This document shows, piece by piece, positions 42,435 to 51,133 of a stretch of 63,582 bases of DNA (position 1 is its first letter; each line of letters starts with the position of its first letter). Position numbers and translations under genes: made by a program. Source of the stretch: Lachnospiraceae bacterium (lineage in GTDB: Bacteria > Bacillota > Clostridia > Lachnospirales > Lachnospiraceae); the NCBI GenBank assembly GCA_017552985.1, contig JAFZNO010000126.1, forward strand, positions 1 through 63,582, in the 5' to 3' direction. The notes under the pieces were generated by a model. It ran no database searches. It was not told the DNA's origin and worked only from the letters and a program-made list of their open reading frames with translations.

Positions 42435-44225
42435 ATGATAGTATGTCCTAAATGTGGAAAAGAGCTTCCAGACGGAACAAAGTTCTGTAGCAAGTGTGGA
42501 GCAAACCTGGCTGAGTTAGCGGCTCAGGCAGCACCTCAGGATGCAGCACCCCAGGCAGCAGCACCCCAGGCAGCAGCGCCTCAGGCGGCAGCACCCCAGG
42601 CAGCAGCGCCTCAGGCGGCAGCACCCCAGGCAGCAGCGCCCCAGGCGGCAGCACCCCAGGCAGCAGCGCCCCAGGCAGTACCTCAGGCAGTGCCTCAGCA
42701 GGCAGCGCCTCAGGACGGCGAGGCTCAGGAAGCCACAAATGAGAAGAAAAAGAAGATCGTAAAGTTTGCGGCCATTGGCGTGGCGGCACTGGTTTTCCTG
42801 TTCCTTATCATCAGCCTGTTCTCAGGGAAAAAGAGCGGAAAGCATTATGCGATCTATCTGAAGGATAGGGAGCTTACCTATTCTATGTTGAAGGCAAAAG
42901 GTTCCTGGCAGATTACGGAAAAGCTTGCCAAGGACAGCGACATCGGTACTGCTTCCCTGATGGGTGAGAGTGATATCTACGAGTGCGTTTTATCCAAGGA
43001 CGGCAAGACTATTTTCTTCCCTGACAAGAAGGAAAGATCTGACAGCGGCACCAATCTGTTCTACAGAAAGGTGAAGAGTAAGAAGGATCCCGTGAAGGTT
43101 GACTCTTCCATCGCCGTGTATTACGTAAATGATGCCTGCAATCTGGTAACCTACCAGAAGACGTCCTCCGATCTTTACCAGTATAAGGTAAAGAAGGAAG
43201 AGAAGGAAAAGATCGCTTCCGAAGTATCTGATTTCAGGGTTTCCGATGACGGTAAGAGGGTTGTATACCGCAAGTCTACCGGAGAAGTTTACGTTTGGAA
43301 CGGTAAGGACAGCGAAAAGATTGACAGTGATTCCTCCCGCGTAAACTCCGTAAACGGCAACGTTGTTTACTATACGAAGGATAACTCCCTTTACAAGAAG
43401 AGTGGTTCCAAGGATAAGGAAAAGATCCTTTCCGACGTAAGCCGCATTCTGTATATCTATGACAGTGGTGAAATTTACTACGTAAAGGCTGATGACAACG
43501 AGAAAAATCTTTACTATTACAACGGTAAGGAATCCGAGAAGATCGCTGAGAATTATACCAGCGCGAGTGCCCTCTGCTACAAGACTCCCGTCATTGCGTT
43601 TAAGGCCAAGGAATCCGAAAGCAGCAGCAAGGCTACCGCATACGTTGCAGTAAAGAAAAACGTAGTGGAGTTTGAGCAGGAGGACGTTACAAACGTTCAG
43701 TTCACTGAGAACGGAAAGACCGTATTCTTCATGGCTGAAATGTCAAAGGATGGAGACAAGGGCGAGCTTTACAGCGCATCCGTTTCTTCCAAGGGCATTG
43801 GTAAGGCTACCAAGATTGACGAGGACGTTTTTGCCGGCTTCTATGGCGTTACAAACGCAAATAAGGCGTACTATTTCAAGGATTGTAACAAGAAGGCAAC
43901 TGGAGATTTCTTTTATAACAAGAAACAGATTGACACGGATGTTTACGCTTACGGCGTACAGTACTGTGAAGATGCTAAGAAGTTTGTTTTCCTGACGGAT
44001 TTCAACTCCAATAATAATTCCGGTACGTTGAAGATCAGCAACAACGGCGGCAAGGCTAAGAAGATTGCTGACGATGCGTTCCAGCCCGTGGCGCTTCCGA
44101 ACGGATTCGTTCTCTATCTGTCTGATTACAGCACCAAATCCTATAAGGGTGACCTTTACTTTACCAAGGGTGGAAAGGCTACGAAGCTTGACGAGGACGT
44201 AAACGTAATTCTGAGCTTTGAATAA
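42435..44225 (+). CDS. Zinc-ribbon, Ala/Pro/Gln-repeat membrane protein
   Basis: This 596-residue protein starts with a zinc ribbon (CPKCGKELPDGTKFCSKCG), followed by a tandem PQAAA repeat (about 30-90), a membrane helix (AAIGVAALVFLFLIISLF, near 115-135) and an extracytoplasmic domain of about 460 residues with repeated strand motifs such as SRVNSVNGNVVYYTKDNSLY and SRILYIYDSGEIYYVK. The repeats look like a beta-propeller (WD40-like/DUF5050-type) with about six or seven blades. Function is unknown; proteins of this layout are frequent in gut Clostridia and are thought of as envelope sensors. GGAGGG precedes the ATG. It is followed 35 bp later by a second zinc-ribbon protein. Confidence 0.82.
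   Translation: MIVCPKCGKELPDGTKFCSKCGANLAELAAQAAPQDAAPQAAAPQAAAPQAAAPQAAAPQAAAPQAAAPQAAAPQAAAPQAVPQAVPQQAAPQDGEAQEATNEKKKKIVKFAAIGVAALVFLFLIISLFSGKKSGKHYAIYLKDRELTYSMLKAKGSWQITEKLAKDSDIGTASLMGESDIYECVLSKDGKTIFFPDKKERSDSGTNLFYRKVKSKKDPVKVDSSIAVYYVNDACNLVTYQKTSSDLYQYKVKKEEKEKIASEVSDFRVSDDGKRVVYRKSTGEVYVWNGKDSEKIDSDSSRVNSVNGNVVYYTKDNSLYKKSGSKDKEKILSDVSRILYIYDSGEIYYVKADDNEKNLYYYNGKESEKIAENYTSASALCYKTPVIAFKAKESESSSKATAYVAVKKNVVEFEQEDVTNVQFTENGKTVFFMAEMSKDGDKGELYSASVSSKGIGKATKIDEDVFAGFYGVTNANKAYYFKDCNKKATGDFFYNKKQIDTDVYAYGVQYCEDAKKFVFLTDFNSNNNSGTLKISNNGGKAKKIADDAFQPVALPNGFVLYLSDYSTKSYKGDLYFTKGGKATKLDEDVNVILSFE
42531..42680 (+). repeat. 15/30-bp tandem repeats coding for PQAAA
   Basis: About ten near-identical 15-bp units (CCCCAGGCAGCAGCG and variants) alternate in a 30-bp higher-order pattern, with CCCCAGG and CCTCAGG forms. 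They encode the PQAAA linker between zinc ribbon and membrane helix. Slippage could change linker length. Confidence 0.85.
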
Positions 44226-44260
44226 TTTGGTGACGTACGACAGAGGAGGGAGAGAAAACC

Positions 44261-45742
44261 ATGTTTTGTACAAACTGTGGAACGCGTTTGGACGATGACG
44301 CGTTGTTCTGTCCTAATTGTGGCACCAGGCTGAAAACCGTCGAGGAGAAGCCTGAAGAGAAGCCCGAGGAAGCGAAGGCGGAAGAAAAGCCTGCCGGGAA
44401 GCCGGAAGAGAAGCCTGAAGAGAAGCCTGAGGAAACAAAGGCGGAGGAGAAGCCTGAGGAAGCAAAGGCGGAAGAGAAGGCGGAAGAAAAACCTGCGGAG
44501 AAGCCCGAAGAAAAGCCTGAGGAAGCAAAGGCGGAAGAGAAGGCGGAAGAAAAGCCTGAGGAAGCAAAGGCGGAGGAGAAGGCGGAAGAAAAGCCCGCGG
44601 AGAAGCCCGAAGAGAAGCCTGAGGAAGCAAAGGCGGAAGAGAAGGCGGAAGAAAAGCCCGCGGAGAAGCCTGAAGAAAAGCCTGAAGAGAAGCCTGAGGA
44701 AGTAAAGGCCGAGGAGAAGCCGGCACCGGTACCTCCCGTAATGCCTGCCGTTCCCGTGGCACCGGCGCCTCCCGAGATCCCTTCGGATGGGAAGGCGGAT
44801 AAAAAAGCAAAGAAGGCAGGACTTCATCCCAAGCCTTCCGGAGGCAAGAAGTTCCTTTCCGTTCTGCTCTGCATCGTGATCTTTGCGGCAACGGTGACGG
44901 CGGGTCTGGTCCTGGCACTGCGCATGAGTTGTTCGGGAGCAAATCTGAGAAAGACCTTGGAAAACATAGAAGTGGCTTCCATTACCATGCCTGATCCGGA
45001 ATCGAAAGAGGCAGTATCCTTAATGGATTTCCTGGAAAGTGCCAGCGGATTTAATTTCGAAAAGACGGCAGGCATCAAAAAGTCTGATCTTGAGAAGTTC
45101 CTGGCAAAGCCGTACGTGGTAGAGTTGTTTACGGATACGGTTGTGGGATACGTCAACTATTTTATGGAAGGAAAGACGCCGGACGCTTTTACGAAGAAGG
45201 ATGCGCTTAAGTTCATTGAAAAGCACAATGATGATCTCTATTCCCTTACGGGATTTTCCTTCGTGTATCAGGATAAATCCACCGGAAAGAGCATGGTGTA
45301 TGACGTGGACGTGAGCAATGCCTTTAAGGATTTGGGTACGGATGAGGTGACGCCCGAATTTTTGGAGAAGAAGCTTGGCATTTCCTTTGCACCTTTCAAG
45401 TTTGCGCTTTCCCTGATCGGCGTGATCGTATTTGCGGCAGTGGCAGTATTCTTTAGCCTTTTGGTTTTGCTTCTTCACAAGAAGACCAAGCACAGCGGAT
45501 ATTCGTTTGTGGGCATGACGATCATCTTGTCCGGTATTGTGATCGCAGGTCTGGCAGGAGCAGGTAAGCTGATCCTTGGCAAATGGAACAGCACGTTCCT
45601 GAACGCTCTGCTTTCACCCCTTACGACCAACGCGTTGACCATCGGAGGCTGCATTTTTGCACTCGGTTTCCTGATCTTCGTGATCGGCAGGGGAATCTGT
45701 ACGGCAAAGGCTAAAAAGAGATTAAAGCAGGCCCAGGCATAA
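44261..45742 (+). CDS. Zinc-ribbon, KPEE-repeat membrane protein
   Basis: This 493-residue protein begins with a zinc ribbon ([19 protein letters not shown]), continues through a linker of about 125 residues of [10 protein letters not shown] and [12 protein letters not shown] units, a Pro/Ala segment, one membrane helix ([20 protein letters not shown]), a domain of about 150 residues and three C-terminal membrane helices. I do not recognise the domains behind the ribbon. The highly charged linker is probably extended. The preceding gene has the same zinc-ribbon start but a different linker, so the pair may be partners. GAGGAGGG lies upstream of the ATG, and a strong terminator follows. Confidence 0.82.
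   Translation: MFCTNCGTRLDDDALFCPNCGTRLKTVEEKPEEKPEEAKAEEKPAGKPEEKPEEKPEETKAEEKPEEAKAEEKAEEKPAEKPEEKPEEAKAEEKAEEKPEEAKAEEKAEEKPAEKPEEKPEEAKAEEKAEEKPAEKPEEKPEEKPEEVKAEEKPAPVPPVMPAVPVAPAPPEIPSDGKADKKAKKAGLHPKPSGGKKFLSVLLCIVIFAATVTAGLVLALRMSCSGANLRKTLENIEVASITMPDPESKEAVSLMDFLESASGFNFEKTAGIKKSDLEKFLAKPYVVELFTDTVVGYVNYFMEGKTPDAFTKKDALKFIEKHNDDLYSLTGFSFVYQDKSTGKSMVYDVDVSNAFKDLGTDEVTPEFLEKKLGISFAPFKFALSLIGVIVFAAVAVFFSLLVLLLHKKTKHSGYSFVGMTIILSGIVIAGLAGAGKLILGKWNSTFLNALLSPLTTNALTIGGCIFALGFLIFVIGRGICTAKAKKRLKQAQA
44345..44720 (+). repeat. Tandem repeats coding for [10 protein letters not shown] units
   Basis: Near-identical blocks based on GAAGCCCGAAGAAAAGCCT and GAGGAAGCAAAGGCGGAAGA recur throughout this interval, including a longer unit of roughly 100 bp seen at least twice. 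They code for the charged linker. Confidence 0.8.
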
Positions 45743-45760
45743 TCTAAAACCAATCATAAC

Positions 45761-45805
45761 AGTCCCATGAAACTTCCTATAAGGGAGTTTTATGGGACTT
45801 TTTTT
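45761..45805 (+). terminator. Intrinsic terminator after the zinc-ribbon pair
   Basis: AGTCCCAT-G-AAACT pairs with AGTTT-T-ATGGGACT, closing on a short loop, followed by T7. Confidence 0.88.
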
Positions 45806-45857
45806 GCGCTAAGATAGGCTCAAGAAAAGCAAAGGAAATGCAAAGGAGGATTAGCGC

Positions 45858-46241
45858 ATGGAAAAGAGAAAGGCATCCGTATTGGGAAGAGTGTTGCTGG
45901 TGGTGTTGGGAGTGGCGTTCCTGATCCTTTGTTTGGGAGTGACGGCATCCGCCAGAGGCAGGAAGCTGGCGCGGGAGGAGAGACAAAAGCAATACATGGA
46001 AAGTAAGGAAACGGTAGTCCGGGAGATCCGTGAATACCTGGGAAAGAAAGGGTATCCGAGCAGCGGCGTGACGCTGACCAAGAGGGAGTTTGGGGAGGAT
46101 GAGGAAGAATACAGGCTCACGGTACACCATGGGAGAATGGAGCATTTGAGCCAGGAGGAGCGCGACGCGCTGACTGAGGAATTGTCGGGATTTGCCAGTG
46201 GCTTTGGGCAGGATGCGGTCATGCTTGTGACAATCAGATAA
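45858..46241 (+). CDS. Small single-pass membrane protein, unknown
   Basis: This 127-residue protein has one N-terminal membrane helix (LGRVLLVVLGVAFLILCLG) and a soluble region of about 95 residues rich in charged residues. That region ends in a strand-helix-strand pattern (YRLTVHHGRM, then LSQEERDALTEELSGF, then DAVMLVTIR). I do not recognise a family. AAAGGAGG precedes the ATG. It has no close partners in its gap, and its function is unknown. Confidence 0.75.
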   Translation: MEKRKASVLGRVLLVVLGVAFLILCLGVTASARGRKLAREERQKQYMESKETVVREIREYLGKKGYPSSGVTLTKREFGEDEEEYRLTVHHGRMEHLSQEERDALTEELSGFASGFGQDAVMLVTIR

Positions 46242-46265
46242 AACGAGGATTTGTAAAAGAACTAC

Positions 46266-46294
46266 GTGACATTTGCCGTCAAATGGGGTATACT
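46266..46294 (+). promoter_or_regulatory. Sigma-A promoter of the DUF1653 gene
   Basis: GTGACA (46266-46271), a 17-bp spacer and TATACT (46289-46294) lie 45 bp upstream of the ATG. Confidence 0.75.
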
Positions 46295-46338
46295 ATCTGA
46301 AAGGGCGTTTTGCCGCTCTGCTTAAGGAGGAAAAGGCA

Positions 46339-47019
46339 ATGTCATATGTTCCAAGACCCCAAGAGATTTATAAACATTTCAAAGGAAACCTATATCAGAT
46401 CATTACGGTGGCAGAGCATTCCGAAACTGGGGAAAAGCTGGTAATCTACCAGGCCCTGTACGGAGATTTTAAGATTTATGCAAGGGAGCTCGGCATGTTT
46501 ACCAGTAAGGTGGACAGGAGTAAGTATCCTAACGCCGCGCAGGAATATCGTTTTGAACTGCAGAACTTGCAGGCGAGCCAGCCGGCGCCCCAGAGCGTGC
46601 AGGCGAGTCAGTGGAGCACACAGGCGAGTCAGCCGGTTCCGCAGGCCATACAGACAAGTCAGCCGGCTCTGCAGGCCGCTCAGGCAAATCAGTGGAGCGT
46701 GCAGAACGCACAGGCGGACCGGCAAGCTACACAGGCCGCGCGGGCAAATCAGCCGGCTTCGGCGTCCTTCATGGATGAAGTGACGGAGGCGGAAGCGAAC
46801 CTGGATCCCCTGATCCTGGAATTCCTGGATGCGGATGATTACGAAGCGAAGCTCAACGTTCTGGCCGCGCTGCATCACCGCATCACGGACGACATGATCA
46901 CGATCATGGCCGTGGCGAGTGACGTGGAGGTGGAGGAGGGCGATCTGGAAGATCGTTACTCCCAACTGAGAAACTGTCTGCTGACCTTGGAAAAATATGA
47001 AAGCAGCCGCATGAGATGA
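46339..47019 (+). CDS. DUF1653-domain protein
   Basis: This 227-residue soluble protein has an N-terminal DUF1653 domain (about residues 8-70), reading YKHFKGNLYQIITVAEHSET and VIYQALYGDFKIYARELGMF. A Gln/Ala/Ser-rich linker of about 75 residues follows (repeats of ASQP and QASQWS), then an all-helical C-terminal domain ending LLTLEKYESSRMR. DUF1653 is a small beta-rich domain of unknown role found as a stand-alone protein in many bacteria. The start at 46339 is preceded by AAGGAGG. The nucleotidase gene follows by 43 bp. Confidence 0.85.
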   Translation: MSYVPRPQEIYKHFKGNLYQIITVAEHSETGEKLVIYQALYGDFKIYARELGMFTSKVDRSKYPNAAQEYRFELQNLQASQPAPQSVQASQWSTQASQPVPQAIQTSQPALQAAQANQWSVQNAQADRQATQAARANQPASASFMDEVTEAEANLDPLILEFLDADDYEAKLNVLAALHHRITDDMITIMAVASDVEVEEGDLEDRYSQLRNCLLTLEKYESSRMR

Positions 47020-47062
47020 CGTAGGGTTCCTGAAGGCGCAGAGCCGGAAAGGAGCTGGAAGC

Positions 47063-48025
47063 ATGGCAAAGGCATTGACGGATAAGATGGTGATCGGAGT
47101 ATCCTCCAGGGCGCTGTTTGACCTGAGCGCGGAGAATCACATTTTCGAGACGGAAGGAACGGAGAGCTATTGCCGGTATCAGGTAGAGCATGAAAATGAC
47201 GTGCTAAAGCCGGGACCGGGGTTTGAACTGATCCGCTCATTGCTCACGCTGAACCAGGTAAAGCCTGGCAGGGAGCTTGTGGAAGTGATCGTTATGTCGA
47301 GAAACAGTCCGGATACTTCCCTGCGCGTGTTTAATGCCATACGGCATTACGGGCTCCCCATCACGAGGGCCGTTCTTGCCAGCGGGGCTTCCCTTGCGCC
47401 TTATCTCAACGCATTTCATACGGATCTGTTTTTGTCCGCCTGTGAGGATGACGTGCAGTCAGCCGTGGACAGTGGGATTGCGGGCGGCATCATCTGCACG
47501 GAGCACGTGATGAAAGTGAAGGCTTTTCCCGACGCGCAAAGAGAACCGGCGAGGATCCGCATCGCGTTTGACGGGGATGCCGTTCTTTTTACGGACGAGT
47601 CGGAGCAGATCTTTCAGGAAAAAGGCTTGAAGGCCTTTGAAGAAAATGAGAGTAACTTGGCGAAGACGCCGCTTCAGGAGGGGCCTTTTGCGAATTTCCT
47701 GAGAAAGCTTTCAGACTTGCAGCGGGAGCTTGGGGTGGAGGATTGCCCGATCCGCACGGCGCTTGTTACCGCAAGGAGCGCGCCTGCGCATGAGAGAGTG
47801 ATACGGACTCTGAGGGCGTGGAACGTCAGGGTGGATGAGGCGTTCTTTCTGGGAGGCCTGGAGAAAAAAGAGATCCTGCGGGCTTTTGGAGCCCAGATCT
47901 TCTTTGACGACCAATCCATTCACACCATGAGCGCATCGCAGGCAGTACCAGCCGCAAGGGTACCTTATCGAAACAGAAAGAGACCACTTACGTCGAATGA
48001 AGAAACAAACGTCAAAACAGGATGA
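47063..48025 (+). CDS. Cytosolic 5'-nucleotidase (5_nucleotid/NT5C1-like family)
   Basis: This 320-residue enzyme resembles bacterial relatives of cytosolic 5'-nucleotidase I, which hydrolyse nucleoside monophosphates. The motif IAFDGDAVLFTDESE holds Asp170 and Asp172 in the DxD arrangement expected of HAD-type phosphatases. Other stretches matching the family are VIVMSRNSPDTSLRVFNAI, YLNAFHTDLFLSA and VTARSAPAHERVIRTLRAWN. The 3' end overlaps mutY by 29 bp, so the two are co-transcribed. That suggests, but does not prove, a link to nucleotide-pool cleaning. Confidence 0.85.
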   Translation: MAKALTDKMVIGVSSRALFDLSAENHIFETEGTESYCRYQVEHENDVLKPGPGFELIRSLLTLNQVKPGRELVEVIVMSRNSPDTSLRVFNAIRHYGLPITRAVLASGASLAPYLNAFHTDLFLSACEDDVQSAVDSGIAGGIICTEHVMKVKAFPDAQREPARIRIAFDGDAVLFTDESEQIFQEKGLKAFEENESNLAKTPLQEGPFANFLRKLSDLQRELGVEDCPIRTALVTARSAPAHERVIRTLRAWNVRVDEAFFLGGLEKKEILRAFGAQIFFDDQSIHTMSASQAVPAARVPYRNRKRPLTSNEETNVKTG

Positions 48026-49151
48026 GATTTTAGAAAATCTTAAGGAAGAATTTAGCTTAGAAGCGTTAAAACGCATTCCCAAGCCGCTACTGAAATGGTA
48101 TGATGGTAACAGACGGATTTTACCGTGGCGGGAAGAACCGACGCCTTACCGGGTCTGGGTTTCGGAGATCATGCTCCAACAGACCAGGGTGGAGGCGGTG
48201 AAGCCTTATTATGAAAGGTTTATGCTTGCGCTGCCAACGGTTGCGGCGCTCTCGGAAGCACCGGAGGAAACCTTGCTAAAGCTTTGGGAAGGGCTTGGAT
48301 ATTATAATCGCGTCAGAAATCTGCAAAAGTCTGCCCGCGTGGTGATGGAACGCCACGGCGGGAAGATGCCTGCGGACTATGACGCGCTTTTGGCGCTTCC
48401 GGGGATTGGAAATTATACGGCCGGCGCCATAGCGTCAATTGCCTTTGGGATTCCGAAGCCGGCGGTGGACGGAAACGTGCTCCGGGTTCTTGCAAGGGTG
48501 CGCGCGGACGGCCGGTGTATTTCGGAGGAGAAGGTCCGCAGGGCCGTGGAGGCAGAGCTGGAGAAGGCAATGCCCAAGGACCGTCCCGGTGACTTTAATC
48601 AGGCGATGATGGAGATCGGCGCCTGCGTATGCGTGCCAAACGGGCAGCCGCATTGTGAGAAGTGCCCGCTTGCCGCAATCTGTAAGGCGCGCGAGGAAGG
48701 AACCGTCCTTAGTTATCCGCGAAAAGAGGCCAAGAAGGCGCGAACGGCGGAAGAAAAGACGGTGCTTGTGATCAGGGATGAAGGGAGAGTGGCGCTCCGT
48801 AAGCGTCCGGCCAAGGGTTTGCTCGCGGGGATGTACGAGTTTCCCTGCCTTCCCGGAAAGATCTCTGAACGAGAAGTGATAAAATACCTGTCGGAAAATG
48901 GCATGAAGGTGCTTAGGATCCTTCCCATGGGTGAGACAAAACACGTCTTTACGCATAAGGAATGGCACATGCAGGGCTTTCAGGTCAGAGTGGATGAATT
49001 GGAGAAAAACGCATCTGGCGGCGCGGGAGACTGGATCTACGTCGAACCTTGGGAGACAAGAGAAAATTATCCGATCCCTTCTGCATACGAGTTTTACGCG
49101 AAGGCCCTGTCCATGATCCGCGGGAAAAATAGATTTTTGGAGGACAAATGA
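47997..49151 (+). CDS. mutY: A/G-specific adenine DNA glycosylase
   Basis: This 384-residue protein is MutY, which removes adenine misincorporated opposite 8-oxoguanine. The helix-hairpin-helix motif LPGIGNYTAGAIASIAFG is followed by VDGNVLRVLAR with the catalytic Asp; the catalytic Glu is in VWVSEIMLQQTRVEAV. Four cysteines in a C-x7-C-x2-C-x5-C pattern (CVPNGQPHCEKCPLAAIC) bind the 4Fe-4S cluster; the first spacing is one longer than in E. coli. The C-terminal Nudix-like domain recognises 8-oxoG. The start overlaps the nucleotidase gene and has no obvious ribosome-binding site, so translation probably depends on coupling. Confidence 0.96.
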   Translation: MKKQTSKQDEILENLKEEFSLEALKRIPKPLLKWYDGNRRILPWREEPTPYRVWVSEIMLQQTRVEAVKPYYERFMLALPTVAALSEAPEETLLKLWEGLGYYNRVRNLQKSARVVMERHGGKMPADYDALLALPGIGNYTAGAIASIAFGIPKPAVDGNVLRVLARVRADGRCISEEKVRRAVEAELEKAMPKDRPGDFNQAMMEIGACVCVPNGQPHCEKCPLAAICKAREEGTVLSYPRKEAKKARTAEEKTVLVIRDEGRVALRKRPAKGLLAGMYEFPCLPGKISEREVIKYLSENGMKVLRILPMGETKHVFTHKEWHMQGFQVRVDELEKNASGGAGDWIYVEPWETRENYPIPSAYEFYAKALSMIRGKNRFLEDK

Positions 49152-49152
49152 A

Positions 49153-50187
49153 ATGAAGCTTTTATCCATTGCCATCCCTTGTTATAATTCGGAAGGGTAC
49201 ATGGCAAAGTGCATTGAATCCCTGCTTGTGGGAGGGGAGGACGTGGAGATCCTGATCGTGGACGACGGTTCCGCGAAGGACCGGACGGCGCAGATCGCAG
49301 ATGAATATGCCGCGAAATATCCTTCCATTATCAAGGCAATCCACAAGGAAAACGGAGGTCATGGTTCCGCAGTCAACTCGGGGATCGATCATGCGACGGG
49401 ACTGTATTTTAAGGTGGTTGACAGTGACGACTGGGTGAAGAAGGATGCCTACCTGAAAATATTGGAAAAGCTTCGTGAGTTTTCCGGGGAGCAGGAACCC
49501 TTGGACATGATGATCAGCAACTTTGTCTATGACAAAGAGGGCGCAACCAAGAAGAAGGTCATGCAGTATCGCAAGATCCTTCCGGAAGGTCAGGTGTTCA
49601 CCTGGAGTGATTGTCATCATTTCTCAAAGGGCCATTACATACTGATGCATTCCGTGATCTTTAGGACGCAGCTTTTGAAGGATTGCGGCATTCGTTTGCC
49701 GGAGCATACGTTTTACGTAGATAATCTTTACGTGTTTGAACCGCTTCCGTACGTAAAGAGAATGTATTACCTGAACGTGAATTTTTACCGTTATTACATA
49801 GGGCGCGCGGATCAGTCGGTGAATGAGTCCGTCATGATCTCGAGAGTGGACCAGCAGTTGCGCGTCAACAAGATCATGATCGATTACATGGCTGCCCACA
49901 GGCAGGAGATCATGCCCAACAAGAGGCTGTATCAGTACATGAGAAGCTATCTGGAGATCATCATGGCGGTGTCTTCCATTATTCTGATCCGGTCGGAAAC
50001 GGATGAAAATCTGGAAAAGAAGAAAGAATTGTGGAGATATTTCAAGGAGAAGGATAGGAACGGAAAGCTTTATCACTATATCCGCAGCGGATTCCTTGGT
50101 ATTTTGCTTCATCTCCCGGGAAAGCCGGGCAGGAAATTCTGCGTGGGATTCTATCATATCGTGCAGAAGATCTTTAAGTTTAACTAA
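49153..50187 (+). CDS. GT2-family glycosyltransferase
   Basis: This 344-residue protein has a GT-A fold typical of family 2 glycosyltransferases. The N-terminus reads LSIAIPCYNSEGYMAKCIES, the nucleotide site is ILIVDDGSAKDRT and the metal-binding DxD is VVDSDDWVK. GGHGSAVNSGI is the acceptor-side loop. There is no membrane helix, so it is cytoplasmic or peripheral, adding a sugar in polysaccharide or glycolipid synthesis. Substrate unknown. The gene follows mutY by one base. A bidirectional terminator separates it from the PAP2 gene. Confidence 0.92.
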   Translation: MKLLSIAIPCYNSEGYMAKCIESLLVGGEDVEILIVDDGSAKDRTAQIADEYAAKYPSIIKAIHKENGGHGSAVNSGIDHATGLYFKVVDSDDWVKKDAYLKILEKLREFSGEQEPLDMMISNFVYDKEGATKKKVMQYRKILPEGQVFTWSDCHHFSKGHYILMHSVIFRTQLLKDCGIRLPEHTFYVDNLYVFEPLPYVKRMYYLNVNFYRYYIGRADQSVNESVMISRVDQQLRVNKIMIDYMAAHRQEIMPNKRLYQYMRSYLEIIMAVSSIILIRSETDENLEKKKELWRYFKEKDRNGKLYHYIRSGFLGILLHLPGKPGRKFCVGFYHIVQKIFKFN

Positions 50188-50202
50188 GGAAAAGGATAAA
50201 AT

Positions 50203-50246
50203 AAAACCAGCGTTTGGATTTCATGATCCAGACGCTGGTCTTTTTC
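50203..50246. terminator. Bidirectional terminator between GT2 and PAP2 genes
   Basis: AAAACCAGCGT-T-TGGAT pairs with ATCCA-G-ACGCTGGT, with T5 on the + side and A4 on the other. It serves both convergent genes. Confidence 0.88.
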
Positions 50247-50255
50247 GTTTACCGT

Positions 50256-50939
50256 TTATTTGTGATATGCCAACAATTCTCTCTTGTAGATAAGTACGTA
50301 CATCACGGCAGCCAGACCAAATGCGGTCAGCACGTCGAAGAAGGAATGCTGCTTGATGAACATGGTGGAAAGGATGATGGACAATGCCAACGTAAGGGAG
50401 GCGTTTTTCAACAGCTTGTGATTCTCAAATGCCTTACTCTTGGCGATGGCAAAGTGTGCGCCTAAGGAATTGTACACGTGGATGCTGGGCCAAAGGTTCG
50501 TGGGCGTGTCCGATTGCCACAGGGCGGCGATCATTCTCGTAAACACGTTGTCCCTGGGCATGACCGCGGGACGCAGCTGGTGGCCGTTTGGCATGATCGT
50601 GGAGATCAATAGGAACAGCGTCATGCCGGTAAAGAGGAAGGCCAGGCACCGGTAATAATCTCTCTTCGTATCATCCTTAAAAAACAGGGCCAATACCGTA
50701 ACGGATACGTAGGCAAACCAGGCAAGATAGGGGATGATGAAGATCTCCAGGAAGGGGATGCGGTCATCGATTCCCATGTGGATCACGCGGAACTGCGTGG
50801 TCACGGTGTCCTCTAAGTGGCTCCACCAGGTCAGGTAAAATAACATGTATGCCAAAAGGGGAAGCAAGTGCTTGTACTGTTGCCAAAGCTTTTGGCGGTT
50901 CGTCTTCTCGTGAATCAGTTGTATAATCTTTTCTTTCAT
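50256..50939 (-). CDS. PAP2-family membrane phosphatase-like protein
   Basis: This 227-residue protein has five or six membrane helices and PAP2-like motifs: PSIHVYNSLG near the middle and the C-terminal KQHSFFDV, where the two histidines form the catalytic centre in relatives. It belongs to a Firmicute group annotated as PAP2 or inositol-phosphorylceramide-synthase-like, and may dephosphorylate a lipid phosphate. I prefer ATG 50939 to GTG 50951. Its consensus promoter lies upstream at 50968-50995, and it is the only minus-strand gene in the right half of the window. Confidence 0.85.
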   Translation of the reverse strand: MKEKIIQLIHEKTNRQKLWQQYKHLLPLLAYMLFYLTWWSHLEDTVTTQFRVIHMGIDDRIPFLEIFIIPYLAWFAYVSVTVLALFFKDDTKRDYYRCLAFLFTGMTLFLLISTIMPNGHQLRPAVMPRDNVFTRMIAALWQSDTPTNLWPSIHVYNSLGAHFAIAKSKAFENHKLLKNASLTLALSIILSTMFIKQHSFFDVLTAFGLAAVMYVLIYKRELLAYHK

Positions 50940-50967
50940 TCTTTTTCTCACTCCAAATCCAGCGATT

Positions 50968-50995
50968 AGTATACCACTTGTTAATTTATTGTCAA
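50968..50995 (-). promoter_or_regulatory. Sigma-A promoter of the PAP2 gene
   Basis: On the minus strand TTGACA (50995-50990) and TATACT (50973-50968) are spaced 16 bp apart. Confidence 0.8.
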
Positions 50996-51040
50996 TATCT
51001 TTAAGAAAAAGTTAAGATTTAAAAAAACGTGGCATTCCGG

Positions 51041-51068
51041 GCGCGAACGTGGTATACTTTATTCGCGC
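51041..51068. promoter_or_regulatory. Inverted repeat around a TATACT box
   Basis: GCGCGAA (51041-51047) and TTCGCGC (51062-51068) are perfect 7-bp arms enclosing TATACT at 51053-51058. GTGGCA at 51029-51034, spaced 18 bp from it, may be the -35 element. A dimer bound here would mask the promoter of the + strand gene. Confidence 0.45.
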
Positions 51069-51133
51069 GTGTTTTTGGAGCAAAACAATGAAAAGAACCA
51101 AGCGTGTTTGCAGTAAAAATGGGAGGTTGCGCC

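Noticed and set aside
42531-42680. CRISPR-like or minisatellite array
   Set aside because: The repeats are 15 bp without unique spacers, in frame, and code for a PQAAA linker.
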